Source of the DNA: Mesostigma viride
Lineage: Eukaryota > Streptophyta > Mesostigmatophyceae > Mesostigmatales > Mesostigmataceae
Reading direction: 5' to 3'
DNA length: 64,000 nucleotides
NCBI GenBank assembly: GCA_009746045.1
Contig: RPFO01000038.1
Coordinates: forward strand, 1,296,576-1,360,575
Shown one piece after another: positions 25,001 through 39,100 of the stretch. Positions within the stretch are counted from its first letter, which is position 1. Each line of letters starts with the position of its first letter. The position numbers were made by a program, and so were the translations under genes. The notes under the pieces are model-generated. The model was not told the DNA's origin and searched no databases. It worked only from the letters and a program-made list of their open reading frames with translations.

Positions 25001-27115
25001 CCTCATTCTTGTCCATGCAAAAAAATAGCCGGGGCTCGCATCTCCCCGCCAAGGCACCACCCGCAGGCACGGTCCACTGGCTGTTCCGATGGCCAAGGGC
25101 CAGGATGCAAAAATTACAGGCCCCTGCAGGTGATATACCACGGACTCGTCTTTCCAGCGCCCAGGTTGTCCTGGATGCACCCACCTTTCAGTGCCCAGAG
25201 TGTGCATCATGCACCGACCTTTGCCGCCCCCAGGCTGTCGAGGATCTTGTTCTCTAGTTCCAGCAGCTCCCGCCGGTGCTCCGCGTTGAGCGTGATGGTC
25301 TCGTGGAAGCTGCGCTCCAGCGACGGGCGCTCCGTGTTGGAGACTGGCCGCCGCAACCAAGGGCATGGAGGGGATGGAGGGCAGGGGAGGAGGGCAACCA
25401 ACATGGAGGGGAGCGAGGGGAAGGCAGGGGGCATGAAAAACAAAAGATGGCTCTGCGAGGCAAGCATGCAAGGGTTGCAGTGACCATTCATTCGCTTTGC
25501 GAGGTAACCACCAAAGGGTTACTGTGACCAGTACAGTGACCAAGGGGTACCATTCTGTAGCTTTGCGAGGCAACTACTCAGGTGGTCGGATACTAAAACT
25601 ATGACAGGCCAACTGCTACTACCTTGGCATCCTAAATTGTGCCATAAATGCTCTTTCTCCACCACGCCCTCGATGCGCGAACAGCACGGTGACCGGGCTC
25701 CCTTCCCTGCTTCCATGGCCTCTATGAGATTTGCACATTTCCAGCACAGCGAGAAACCCTAGTCCAACAGCCAATACGTTCTGCCGTGAGGCCAGGGATT
25801 TGAGGTTGCCGCCCGCACCCGCCACTTGATCCCCACCCGGCCAACTTCCCTCATCCCCAATCCCTCATCCTGTAAGGTGAGCTGCTTGGCATCAGCCTGT
25901 ACCAATCTGGCTGTTGGCAACACATGGGCATGCATTTGTCCTGTTTGAGTATGTCTATATGTACATCCCATCCCACCCCATCTTAGAAGCAAAGATGTGG
26001 TGAGCACAAAAGATGTCATGATGACGACTGGGGGGTGGAGGTGGGGAGGAGGGAAGGGAAGGGTGTGCCCCTCTTTCTGTTAACTACACAGCCCAAGAAA
26101 AAGCTCACTGACACTCAAAGCATGCAAAAACACCATGGAAAAAAATGTCCGATGGATTCATCGCATGCATATGTTGTTATAGGCACAATCCTTGGTGAAG
26201 GAGAGCCGATGACTAAGTTCTACAGGCCTTGGCATCGTAAGGGCCAGAGTGGCATACAACAAGTCTGTGGGTGCTGGAGCTGCAGTGGCCACAAGCAGCA
26301 AAGCTGGAGGAAGGCGACAAAGACTGATCATGGACCAAGCTGTACGATGTTGTGGTGGGAGTGGCGCTTGCGGTGATAGACATGGGGGGCGGCATCAGGC
26401 ATGAGTCATCGGCCCTTATTATCGGGAGTAAAGCGTCCCCCTCGACCCGATGCACCCGGTTGCGTATGCGTGCACAAGAGCCTTCCCTGGGCTGTGCACA
26501 GATGCAGTAGCGTCTGAGAGAGATCTGAGAGATGCGTACACGGCACAAGGTCACCATAGACTGATGGCAACACATGGCATGCTTACCCAGCGAAAGCATC
26601 TGGCTCTCCAGCCCATGCCGTGAGATGGAGAAGTCGATGAAGTTGAGCGCACGCTCCAGCTGGTGAACGTGGGCGCACACAACAGGAGGCCATACGTAAG
26701 TGCATACAGGCCAACCAGCAGCACAAATCATCAGCGCGCGCTCCAGCCGGTAGCACTGAGGATGGGCACACCCTTCCTTACTGTGGGGGCAGACGGGCCA
26801 ACACATGACACCACCGCCCACAAGCATGTGTGTTGGCACAACCAAAAGTGAGCACTTCCAATCAGGAAAGGCCTGGTGCCCACCCCATGACCTCCGCACT
26901 GTGGTCGGCCATACGTGGCGGTCTTTGGGTCACAGAAAAACAGCAGCTAAGCAAGCGCTGGATGCGATGGCACCTGTCTCCCACCTTCCGTGGCTTTTTG
27001 TGAATTACATGTGGGGCATGATTCTGTGCGGGCCACATAACGTGCTGTGTAGCCCTTTCTTTATGCTGGACATGTCAAGCTTTCTATGCTGGAACAGAAA
27101 AAATGATGAGAATGA

Positions 27116-27151
<36 letters not shown>

Positions 27152-30100
27152 ATGCGAGCACGCAGACTCGCAGGGTGGCCTCTGCAAGAATTAGCCATGC
27201 AGGACACAGACAGGGACGGCGGGGCAGGGTGCCCAGGAGCTTGACTCCAACCACCCATTCTTGGGATGATCAACGACAGGCACTGAGAATGATCCATGCA
27301 CAAGTACCGGTAGCGCCAAGTGCACAGCACGGAATGCAAAGGAGGGGAAGGGTCGAGAAATGGTCAAGAGGCCATCAGACACAAGGGCACCCAGGCAGAC
27401 TGATGGACTTTGCATGTTAATGCCGTCTCCAGCACCTGTGTGGATACCATTTTCTCTAGTAAAAGACTACCTAACAGATGATGACACCCCTGCTTGCCAA
27501 GCAACGCTCCCCGGCAGCCCCTTCCTAGGTTATGCTATTCCTGATAAATTAGTTACCCTATTCCTAGGTTACCCTATTCCTAGGTTACCTTATTCCTAGG
27601 CTAAACTATTCCTAGGTTACGCTATTCCTAGGCTACGCTATTCCCGATACAGCGTGTCTTTCAAAAGGAAGGACGTTGAAGGAAGCTCGTCCTCCCCACG
27701 CCATCTATGTCGTTTCATCCCCCCAGGTGTTCACCTCGGGCGGCCTCTGCGGTGTCGTGCAGGTGATGAAAATGCGGAAGTCCCGGTGATGCTTCAACTT
27801 CAGATACGTGTTGTTGTTGGTGCTGCTGCTGCCACCCTGCGTGACGCTGTGGTTGCGGCTTGCGGCGCCCTGTACGCCCATCGCAGCATCACGGCAAATA
27901 AACAAGACTGAGTCACTAAGATGTTTTTTTCCTTTGGTTTAGCTGAATCCAAATGAGCTGCTAGCAATGTATGTAATGCTGGCTCAATACAGAGCAGAAC
28001 ATGCGGAAGTAATCAAGAAATAGAAAATGAGTGGGCCTCTTTCCCCTTCCTCTGCCCCAAAGAAAACATAGACATGTGATGCATGACGCCTAATTCCTGG
28101 CATCCAAAAAAAGTAACACCTGCAGAAGATAGCAGACAGCACACCAGTATGCGCGTTAAGTTGCCCATCAACTCCTGTGCTTCCTCCTGCTTGTGCTGCT
28201 GCAACCGCAGCCAGCCATCCCAGGCACTTAGCCGAAAACGTGACACAGCAGTAAGTAGATGGCGGGACACAAGTGACGCATTGAGACATTTTTCTCCTAA
28301 CAGACAAGCTATTCGCAATTGAGCATATTCCAAACAGCAAGACGCGCCCTTGGCTGCTGCCCATACTGCCGAATACGCTACTGAGAAGAAAATACCCTTG
28401 TTGCCGCCCCCAAGCTCTTGTCTACCCAAAACCTTGCCCACTGCGCCCACGTTGTGAGCGCGGTGCGAAACCACTTGATGGGCATGTGCCTGACCCCAAC
28501 ATGTGTTTAACCACGCCATGTGCCTGACCCCAACATGTGTTTAACCACGCCATGCGTTCCGTGTCGGAACCATTCCTTCCCCTCCCGCCATGGCTTACAT
28601 GGCCCTTGGCTCCCACGGATGCGGAGCGGTGGCGGTCGGCCTGCTTGATGATCAGCGCGAACAGGAAGCTGTCGCTGACCTCACCCACACCCTCCCAGTG
28701 CAGGAGGAAGCTCTTGCCGTGCACCATGCAGTCCCTGGTGGGTCACAGGCGCAAGCCGGGAGGCACAAGCAAGGAAAGACCGTGGGAACATCAGCGTGTT
28801 GCTGCTTTCACACATTGTGGGCAGGACTGAGAGCAAGGGCCGATATGATTAAGTACCCAGGTTGGGTGCAAGCACGCGGTATGTGCCTGCACAGCGTGTC
28901 CAGTGCAGCGTACACGTGTGAGATAGGGGCTTGGCCGTGGTCTTCATCCACTGCGGTGCGCTGGGATGCAGCAAACACACAGCAGGTGATCGGAGATGTG
29001 TACAGCAGGTGATGACAGCAGAACCAATTATGGATGGAGCAACCGAGGATGGATGGAGCAACGTTGGGGCTTATCTGTGGTGGGCTGTGTTTGCACCACG
29101 AAAATCCGAGCCAGTGAAATGTCATGGAGCCGTGCGATGCCATGCTGCGACATGGGATAGGTGAGCGGGCGGACCGAGCTGAGAGACCAAACAACTAATT
29201 TGTTTCACGCCTCTAAACTGCTGCTTGCAATAAATATTTTTACATGCCCAAGAATGGACCCTAGCCCACCGGAATGGGGACCCCCCGGTTGCCTACAACC
29301 TGAGACAAGAAGCTCAGGGTGGGCCCTGCCCCGCACACGTTCCACTCCCCACCGAGGGGTTGGGGTCTATACATTCTGCTGGCAAACCGATTGTAGGCCT
29401 TCTCCCCAGGGGCCAAGTCTAGCTCAATAAACATCAAACACTGACATCTAACTTATTTGCAACAAAGCTGAATCATCTGGCAGCCCCTGCATCCAAGGTG
29501 TGGAAGCCAACATGGGAACGGAGGCGCCACGCTGCTGTGTGCGTGTGGGGTAGGAGACATGGACAACGATGGGAACCGAGACGCCACGCTGCTGTGTGCG
29601 TGTGGGGTAGGAGACAGCGGCAACGATGGGAACCAAGACGCCACGCGGCTGTGTGCGTGTGGGGTAGGAGACATGGACAACGATGGGAACCGAGACGCCA
29701 CGCTGCTGTGTGGGTGTGGGGTAGGAGACATGGACAACGATGGGAACCGAGACGCCACGCTGCTGTGTGTGTGTGGGGTAGGAGACAGAGGCAACGATGG
29801 GAGCGGAGACGCCACGCTGCTGTGTGAGTGTGGGGTAGGAGACATGGACAACGATGGGAAAGGAGACGCCACGCTGCTGTGTGTATCATGGCGCGGGCCT
29901 GATGAGGGAGTTACGTACTGCAGGCAGCTCGTGTAGTTTGGCGCGCGGTAGCTGGTGGCCTCCACGCCCTGGTTCCAGGGGATGCGCCGCAGCCACATGA
30001 GGCCTTGGCCCTGGTGGTGGGGCACGTGGCACACGCATGCATATTGCCGCACGTGGGGTCAGATTCCTTGGCAGAGGTTGCCGTGCTGTGCGGCTTTACT

Positions 30101-33100
30101 GTAGACCCATGATATTTGATTAATGTTTATTGATACGTCTACATTTGATTACTGTAGACCAATGATATTGTTTGATGATATTGTAGCAATAGAACATTTG
30201 TATTACGTGAGGATAGTGTAGAACATTTGCATTATTTACAATTATTGGTATTATATTGTGATGAGGTAGAACACTTGTATTCTTTCACGATAATGCGAGA
30301 CAGAAGCGAATCCCCCCACTATGCCCCTTCTGCCACATGCCGCCTTGCGGCCGCATGCGTCCCCATTCCAACTTTCCTGCTGCCTTGCTCGCCACGCGCC
30401 ATGCAGTCGTGTCTGAACAGTGGGTCATGGATGCCACCCGCAGAGTGCTCGGCTGAACTTGTTCTCCGACCCCCTGGTCCAACCTTGTTGCTATCCCTTG
30501 CACTCCTACCTTATCATCCCAGTTCGTGCAGGGCACGTCCACACAATGAGTCCAGAAGACATGCACACGCACGCACACCATGCACACACTCCAAGAGTGC
30601 TGCCTGCTGCCTCCCAACAGCTCTCCCAACCCACCTCGGTGTGCAGCTGCCCCCAACCCACCTCGGTGTCCAGGATGAATGGCACCCGGTGGCACTGCAA
30701 CGTGGTGGCGGCGTTCTCCAGAGACACTGTGTCTGTGGGGAGGGCCAGCGCCGCCAGCTTGCTGGTAGCCAGCGAGTCGTAGAAGAAGGACGCGGGTGCA
30801 AACTGGGGGCCCAAGGGGGGGGCATGTGTGCAACACCGGTGCGGGCGATGTCAGATATCAGCAAGGAGTGGTGCGGTTCAGTTGATGTGTGCCCGTGCCC
30901 GTGCCCGTGCCCGTGAGGGGCAGTGCAAGCGCGAGAATGGAAGGGGGATACGAGCATTCTCCAAACATGGCCGATGGTGAGTAAACAGCGAACGCTCACG
31001 ATGGCAGCATTGAGGTTGAAAGGGCCTAAGAGGCGTGGGGTGGTGGGAACAAGACAAGGCATGGGGTGATGGGAACAATGAAACAAGGCAAGACCGCGGC
31101 AGATTCTGTCATGGTAATTACCTGCGCTCGATGAGATGGGAAGTGACATGCACCCAACACCACTGGCTACTGTGCACTGCATAGGCTACCGCATACATGC
31201 GTCGCTGTGGGTCAGGCGTAATTGCTTCCCGTGCTGCTGGCAGACACGGCAAAAGCATTTACCATTACCACCGTCTATAGCATGGTCGCTGATACGTCAC
31301 CGTACATCACTAGAACCATAGATGGTCGTCAGCAGTGACTCCCACAGCTGCAGGTTGTCAGTGGTGGGTTGCCATGTAATACTGGCAGCAATATGAGTCG
31401 AACACGAGCTGGGTTGCCACGCGTGCAAACCGGATGCGTCTGATAAAACTGACACCTTCTGCACTTGCTCTTGTGGAAACAGGTCGCCAAGCACTAGTGC
31501 ACTCTAACCAACGGTTCATCCAACAGTGCACCATTTTGAGCCGACGCCGTCGAAGCCCCAATACACACAAGCTGTACCGTCACGCACAAGGCCACGCTAA
31601 CAAGCAGCAGGCACGTGCATGCTCCTGCTTCCCCCTGCCCCTTCCCGCCTGCGTGCTGCCACCTGGCAAACCCCTCCCTGCCACCCCGTCCCACTCCAAC
31701 GAGCATGTCACGTACGTCCCGGTTGAAGGGCACGCTGGCAGCGACGAGTGCATTCTTCCACTGCTGCAGCAGCTTGGCCCGCATCGGCGGGATGAACATG
31801 CCCAGGTAGGCCACGAAGCCGGCCGCCAGCACGCAGTCGCCCACAAGCGTGACCTTGCTGTCCGCCAGCGCCTTTGCCTGGCAGGCCCAGGGACATGGAC
31901 AGGAAATGGACAAAAGGAAGTGAAATAGATGGCGAGGTAAGACGCGGAAAACGAGCGGACTTGTGCAGGGAAAGGTACTCTTCCCAGCAGTGCTCACAAG
32001 CTCCTTCCCTCACCGCCTTCCTTTGGTCTCCCATGCCAACCCATCGGCTCCTCCCGTTAGCACTCATATGCTACTTTGATCCTGGCCTCAAATGAATCTC
32101 CCATCTGAACTCGCCCGCGCCCCTCCCATCATAACTCACCTGCTGCTCCCAAGAAAACTCACCTGCTCTTCCCATCGAGCACTCTCCAGCGCCAAGCCAT
32201 CGAACAGCGTTCGTGCCGTGGCCACGCGCACCGTGCCATCGTCATACTGGGTGTGGCCAGGGGAGCAAGGTGGCGTGGGCAGCAGAACAAACATACTCGG
32301 ATCACACCACCCGCAGAGCAATCGAATGTCAGAGCGCATCATGGTCACTGCATGCCGCGGGTGGCAGCAAATGAGGGGTAACACCGCGCTGCCACGACCG
32401 TGAAGATGTGACGTCAACAATATTTCTCATCATGTGCGCAACCATCCCGCGCAACAGAAGGATCCGAGCAAGGGCGTGCATGCCCCTAGCATAACGTGAG
32501 ACGCCATCGACAGTACGAGACCTGCTGCCACAGCAAGGGCTACCAGGACGATATCGTCAACCAATGCCAAACCAAGAAGCGACAGCCTCGGCACGCGCGT
32601 CCTAACGAGGCAGGTGTAGGGCATGCAATTATGGGAACAGAGATGCCCTTGTGGATGTCCAGGCGGCGGAGCCCCACAATTCACAGGGGGCGGTGGGTGC
32701 GCGCTGCCACTTGTGACGACAGATAATGATGTCGCCCTACCTGCTTCCTCAGCTGCTCGCGGCGGGCTAGCGCGTTCTTGTGGGCGGCCGCCAGCTCCTT
32801 CACCTCTTTGTCCAGCACCATCATCTGCACAGCCAGGCAGTCAAGTTGAGACCAGGGGTGGGCCGTGGTGGGCCATAACATCAAAACGCCTTCCATACCA
32901 TAGTCAGATCGACCCATCCTGCTTGCGTCACCTTCCCTTGCTGGTCTTGGATTGGAGTAAGTGGAGGGCTCCCTGCCGATACCCAGATGCCCTCTGCCAC
33001 CCCCTTCCCCTTCTCTCCCAACCTCCGTGTCCCATGCAGGCAAAGCCAGCAGCGACAGTACACATGCATGATCGAGTCCGCAAGGACAGCAGCAGCGACA

Positions 33101-36100
33101 GTACACATGCATGATCGAGTCTGCAAGGACAGCAGCAGCGACAGTACACATGCATGATCGAGTCCGCAAGGACAGCAGTGGCAGCCACCAGTACAAACTA
33201 TGAATCCGTCCAGCAAATGGGGCAGAGTGGTAAACCATTTCCGAAGCAAGGCATCAAGGCTTGCCACCAGAAAATGTACCTGCCTCCCTATTCACCTTCA
33301 ACTGCACTCATTTACTGAGGTGCTTGGGTGGGTGAGAGACGGGCTACCAAGAACTGAGGCCCACTCCCCGTGTTTCACTGTCCTTGTCCCCACATCCATG
33401 GCACAGCCACCCAAGGAAGCTTTATTGATACCTGGACGGCTGGGTGGCTCTTTCAAGCTTCAGCACCATGCGTTAGAGCTGCCAGCTCCTCATGATGCTT
33501 CCACCAGATGCTTGCATATGCCACCAAGATGCTTGCATACGCCACGTGCCAAAGGCCATGACGCTTCCACAAGATGCTTGCACAAGCCACCTGCCAATGG
33601 CCTCCCCATGCGCATCGCCTCTAAGTCTGGAAGCAAACCCTCCACGCGCACACCCCCATCGTTGCGTGTCACGCGGCCCAGGTGCTTGGAATTTACCAGT
33701 TTACAAGTTTGGGATCCTGCCTGGGCATGGCCCATGGCCCAAAAAGCTGGGCTTGTGCCTTGCGCGGAGCATGGGCCACATACTAGGGATCCAAACCTTT
33801 TGCATTTTGGGTGCATGGCCCGTAAGCTCCCGGACATGTGTTACAGCTTGGAGAGCACACCTTGGCATGGGTCTTGACTTGGCGTGGCGCATGGCCCAGC
33901 CGGTTCCCATCAAACTTATCATACGGACCATCATCAATAGAGGGAACACAGCTTGGCGTGGCGCATGGCCCAGCCGTATCCTAGGGACCATGGTGAAAAT
34001 AGGGACCCCACCTTTGCGTGGGTCTCGTCGAGCGCCGCCTGCACCACGCTGAGGTTCTGTTGCAGCAGCGCGAGCTGTGCCATCTTGGGCTTGAGGTCGC
34101 GCGTGTTGCAGCGGTGGTAGCTGACCAGCGCGTGGATCCACGTGCAGATGGACATGCACGCCTTGGACACGCGGCCCACCTGGGGCGTGCGCGCACACGA
34201 GGGGTTGGGAGGGACAGAGGAGGATTGGGAGGAGGGTTGGGTGGAGGGTTGGGTGGACGGTTGGGTGGAGGGTTGGGTGGAGGGTTAGGAGGAGGGTTGG
34301 GTGGAGGGTTAGGAGGAGGGTTGGGAGGAGGATTGGGAGGAGGGTTGAGAGGAGGGTTGGGAGGAGGATTGGGAGGAGGTTTGGGAGGAGGGTTGGGTCG
34401 AGGGTTAGGAGGAGGGTTGGGAGGAGGATTGGGAGGAGGGTTGGGTGGAGGGTTGGGTGGAGGGTTGGGTGGAGGGTTAGGAGGAGGGTTGGGTGGAGGG
34501 TTGGGTGGAGGGTTGGGTGGAGGGTTGGGTGGAGGGTTGGGTGGAGGGTTGGGTGGAGGGTTGGGTGGAGGGTTGGGTGGAGGGTTGGGTGGAGGGTTGG
34601 GTGGAGGGTTGGGTGGAGGGTTGGGTGGAGGGTTGGGTGGAGGGTTGGGTGGAGGGTTGGGTGGAGGGTTGGGTGGAGGGTTGGGTGGAGGGTTGGGTGG
34701 AGGGTTGGGTGGAGGGTTGGGTGGAGGGTTGGGTGGAGGGTTGGGTGGAGGGTTGGGTGGAGGGTTGGGTGGAGGGTTCGGAGGAGGGTTGAGAGGACGT
34801 GAAGAGTGAGAGGCACGAGAGAGGGGGCAATGGGGCTGGGGTGTTGGCATATCACCAAAATCGAAGGGTGAGCCGGGGGCAGGAAGGTCGCCAGATATTG
34901 CTGAAAGCGTACGAAACTTCACCTGCTCATGGAAGCACACGCGGGAAACACACGTGGCGCCAGGAAAGCAAGCAGGAGAGAATGCATGCGTCTGGGCCAG
35001 GAAAGAATGAGAAAGGTTGTGCAAGAATGAGGAGTGCATGCCAGAAGCGATGTCCTACGGGCAAAGACTGTTTCCCGTCACTGCGGGTGACCAGTGTTAG
35101 AAGAGGGGCCCACCTGCGTCGGGTGGAACTGCGGGTTGTCCATGTAGGGCTCCACCTTCTTGATCACGCTGCCAGCATAAGAATGACAACGAGGGGAGAC
35201 ATGCCACAACTATGTTAGCAATAACAGCCGAGGGACAGGAGAAAGGTGCCACATGGGTCAGCAGAACAACAAAGTTGCAGAAGCAGAGGCAAGCAAGCAT
35301 GAAGGGCAAGCAAGCAAGGCTTTCACGCGGTGCACACGCGAGGTACTGCGAGAATGTGAGCGGGATTACAGTCGCTGTGTGCTCCGGCTGGGTAATCACG
35401 CGATGCTAACGATGACTGACGTACGGCGCCGGTGTGCAACCGATGAGCACGCACGTGTATGAGCACAGGGTTGACAGGTGGCCGCAAAGGAAACCAAGGT
35501 GGTCAGGGGCAAGTCTGTGAGAAATGCCCCTTCAGCTGGCTTGCACCCCCAGGGTGCTTTCCTCTTGGTGCGACCAAGTGGTAAAGGACAGGACCATCTG
35601 CTTCACCTAGCTGTATGGAGTGCTCATCAGGCCACACAGCAGTGTATGACCTTGCACCGTTGCGTGATTAGTACACATGCTGTCTGAGAAGCACGGATAG
35701 GGAGCAATGCGTACCCACTGCATTTTCCTAGACATTTCCAACACTGTATGAATAAACCAAACGGGTGCTACCCAACCCCTACAAACACGTGCACACCAAG
35801 CGTGGGCACCGCATGATGGACACATGATCTGGGTAGAATATGTCTCCGAACAAAGAAGTAAGACGAAAGAAGTAGAGACAGGCAGCCCATGAGGAGCAGG
35901 CAATCATGGGCTTGTCTGCAAAGATCCTCTGCTGGATGTTCCTGGCAACGCTCCCCCTTACTTGTCTTTCAGGTCGTCCTTGTCCACCGCCAGGAGAATC
36001 TGCTGGAAGTTGGTCTGCATGGCAGGTACCATGCAACACGACAGAGGTGGGTGGGGTAAGGGTAGGCGAGGAGGAAGGAAGAGAAGCCACATACCTCGAT

Positions 36101-39100
36101 AGAGAGCAAGAGCCAGCGATGCGAACCGGCTAGCAGGACTTAACCTCACGTAACTTTGTCTGAGAACTAAACAACCACTGCAGCGCTCTTGAAGTGACAT
36201 TTTTCCGGCCATATGTTGAAGCGTCCACGTAGGGACAGCCTGTACCTGGTCGCACCAACGCCTTCTGTAGCCTTGCACATGCTGTGCTACTTGTATTCCA
36301 GGTGGCGCTGTACATCGGCACACGTACTGTATCCCATCCGACCCGATGCGCAAGTATAACTTCCTGGTGATGCAGCTGCTGTTCTGCCATGGCCTCCGGA
36401 GGGCTAAGGAGGAAGGTCACAAACTCATCCCAACCTGACATCATTTGGCTGCTTGACTAGTGGTCAAGAGTAGACATCCTCCTTGGGGTAGTTTCAGGCT
36501 AGCGTACGGTGAATGCCCGGAGTGGTCTAACCGTTAGAGCAAGGACAGAATCTTTATACTGCTACAAATCACGCCCTCGGCCATGATAAACACGACCGCG
36601 CCACACGACAAAGGCAGCGTCGGGATGGGGGGCAAGCACCACTTGACACAAACCCGAAGTCAAGCTGGTTGCTGCCTGCTGCAAGCCTACCTGACGCAGG
36701 GCTGCCTCCAACACTGTGAATAGGGTCACCGTTCCAATGATCGCTGCGCCTGGCCCAGAATCACACGAACCTCTTCCGCACCTAACCCAGCAAGTATGCA
36801 TACAAGCTGCCGCACTTGTCTCAACAAGCATACAACCATCACACCGAACGCGGCAGTATGGAAACAAACTGCCGCACCGAACCCAGCACAAGTACAGTAA
36901 AGACTCTACACTTGGCCCGGCAAGCACACCACCACTGCTGCACCTGGTCCATCCGGGATACCACAACCAGCCAACCTGGCCCAAGCATGTATACTATAGC
37001 CCACCCACCTGGCCCAGCAGCTCCCGTGCAGCCGGCCAGTAATCCAGCACCGTCGTACGGATGCCCCTGCAGGGTGGTGCGTGACGGGCCATGGCACAAA
37101 CGCATGATATGCAAATGTGTATCCATTGCCAAGTGGAAAGCGGGTGTATATTCCCGTGCACTGGCAGATCCGTACCCAACCAGCCATTCGCGACAATAAC
37201 CAGTCTGTCATGAGGTCCTTGCTAGGCCACCACCTTGGTGATCGACAAGCAAGTAGGCACAATCATGGACGTGCTAAGAGTTCTGCTTAAGAGGATTCAT
37301 GGGATGCGTTGTGTTCGCGCGCACGTACGCGACCAGTGTGGAGGTGACTACTGGCTTCCGCTCCAGCAGCACGCAGAGGGCCTCGGTGACGATCTTCACG
37401 CCCGGGGGGGGCTGCGCGCGCATGAGTTGCATGAGTCAAGGGGGCAGTAGCATAAGGGCACATAAGGGCACCGGGGCATACGGTCACCGTAGCCAAGGGA
37501 CACGAGGAGCTCCGCGAAACAGGAATGCGCAGCCGGAAATGAGCAAGCTAGGCCATGATGCCAGATGGCACCAGCATGGTGCTGCAGCCAGCAAAGACAT
37601 ACATATGGAGAATTAATTAATAAATTAGTCTCGTGTCACCGTTGGGGGACCACGAGGTGACATGCATATGGTGAGATGGGTGTTCACTGTGGGGATGATA
37701 GATGCAAGGCACCGGACAGCACCACAGACAATCGATGAACGAGCCACAAGTGACGTGCGGGAGAAAACTCTGCAGGCGCATGCTGGCAGCGCGCCAGGGA
37801 CGAGATCTGAACATGCCCTTGCACTTGCTGATGACAAGACGTTCTCGTTTACTACATGACTTGCCTCCATGCCCAGGCTTGTCTGCTACTGAACTCCGCA
37901 CCATGTGTGTTCAAAAGCGCTGCCTCATTATGGTTTTGTCGCATTACCCTTCCCCCCTCCCCTCTCCCCTCCCCTCCCCTCCCCCTCCCCCTCCCCCTCC
38001 CCCTCCCCCTCCCCCCTCCCCCTCCCCTCCCCCCTCCCCCCTCCCCCCCCCCCTCCCCCCTCCCCCTCCCCCCTCCCTCCTCATGACCGCTGCCTGGCCC
38101 AGGCGTACTCCCTGGCAGGTGTGCATAACATGCATGTGAAGCAGTGTTGCCACACACCTTCACGAGCGACTTAATTTCGGATAAGTCCTTCTTGTTGAGC
38201 TTCTCCAGCTGTTGCATCGCCTGGGGTGTGGGGGAAGCCACACAGCAACAAGAGGGGCGAAAAAGGATGCCGCCGCCAAGTCCACGGAGGGTTAACGCCA
38301 GGGCCGCACAACCGCCCAACCACATTAGCCAGTCTGTCTGCTGCCGCTTTCGCAGGGCAATACCTCTGTAACAAGTGGTCGAACTCCATTCTTCGAGGGT
38401 CATGTTTCTTTTGTTTTGTTGCTTTTTGGTGCCCGTGTCCGTGCCAGTGCATATTCTGAACATGGCTGACACATGCGCCTGCACTTGCTCACTGACACTT
38501 TATAAAGCTTGGAATGCAACCATTTCAGGAGTGGCGGTCGTGCCTAAGCCTTACCAAAAACTGGGCGCCGCGCGCTTGCCTATCTGCACGACTAACAGCT
38601 GGCTCCAGGACAACAGACAGGCCTTAAAGCAACCTGGTGAGTCAGCACCGATGCATGCGGTTGTGCTAGCCATGCCATCCCCAGGGCAAATCGTGAGCAC
38701 CTTTGGCGCGAGACCGAAGGGTCGAGTGCACACACAGGGTCGTGAGGGCGGTACTTGGTGGCACGAGGCCCATGCACACAAGAGGCAAGGGGCAGTGCTT
38801 AGCTGCAAACGGCAAGAACGCCCAGTTCACTTGGAACAGCCGCAACAGGTACCACCATGGATGCAGAAGAATGACAGAATAATCTGCCGTGATGGTAAGA
38901 GGCACAGACCACTCTGAATGGGTGGAAGCATTTGTTATGTGGAAACCACCGCCACGCACCCAGTCCACCACTGCCGCCAACAATATATCCCCACCCCCTC
39001 CAATTTACCAAGTCCACCCCCACACCCACCCAGTAGGTGCCATCCCCCACATGCACCAAAGACCACCAGGTCCACCGCCAAGCATCACCCACCAGGTCTC

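Noticed and set aside
31297-31494. 65-codon minus-strand frame in an AAA5 intron
   Set aside because: The flanking exons join in phase without it and it matches no dynein block.
33701-35039. Frames encoding (NPPP)n, (TLHP)n and (LGGG)n runs
   Set aside because: They are products of the 12-bp G-rich array. The real exon here is 34012-34179.
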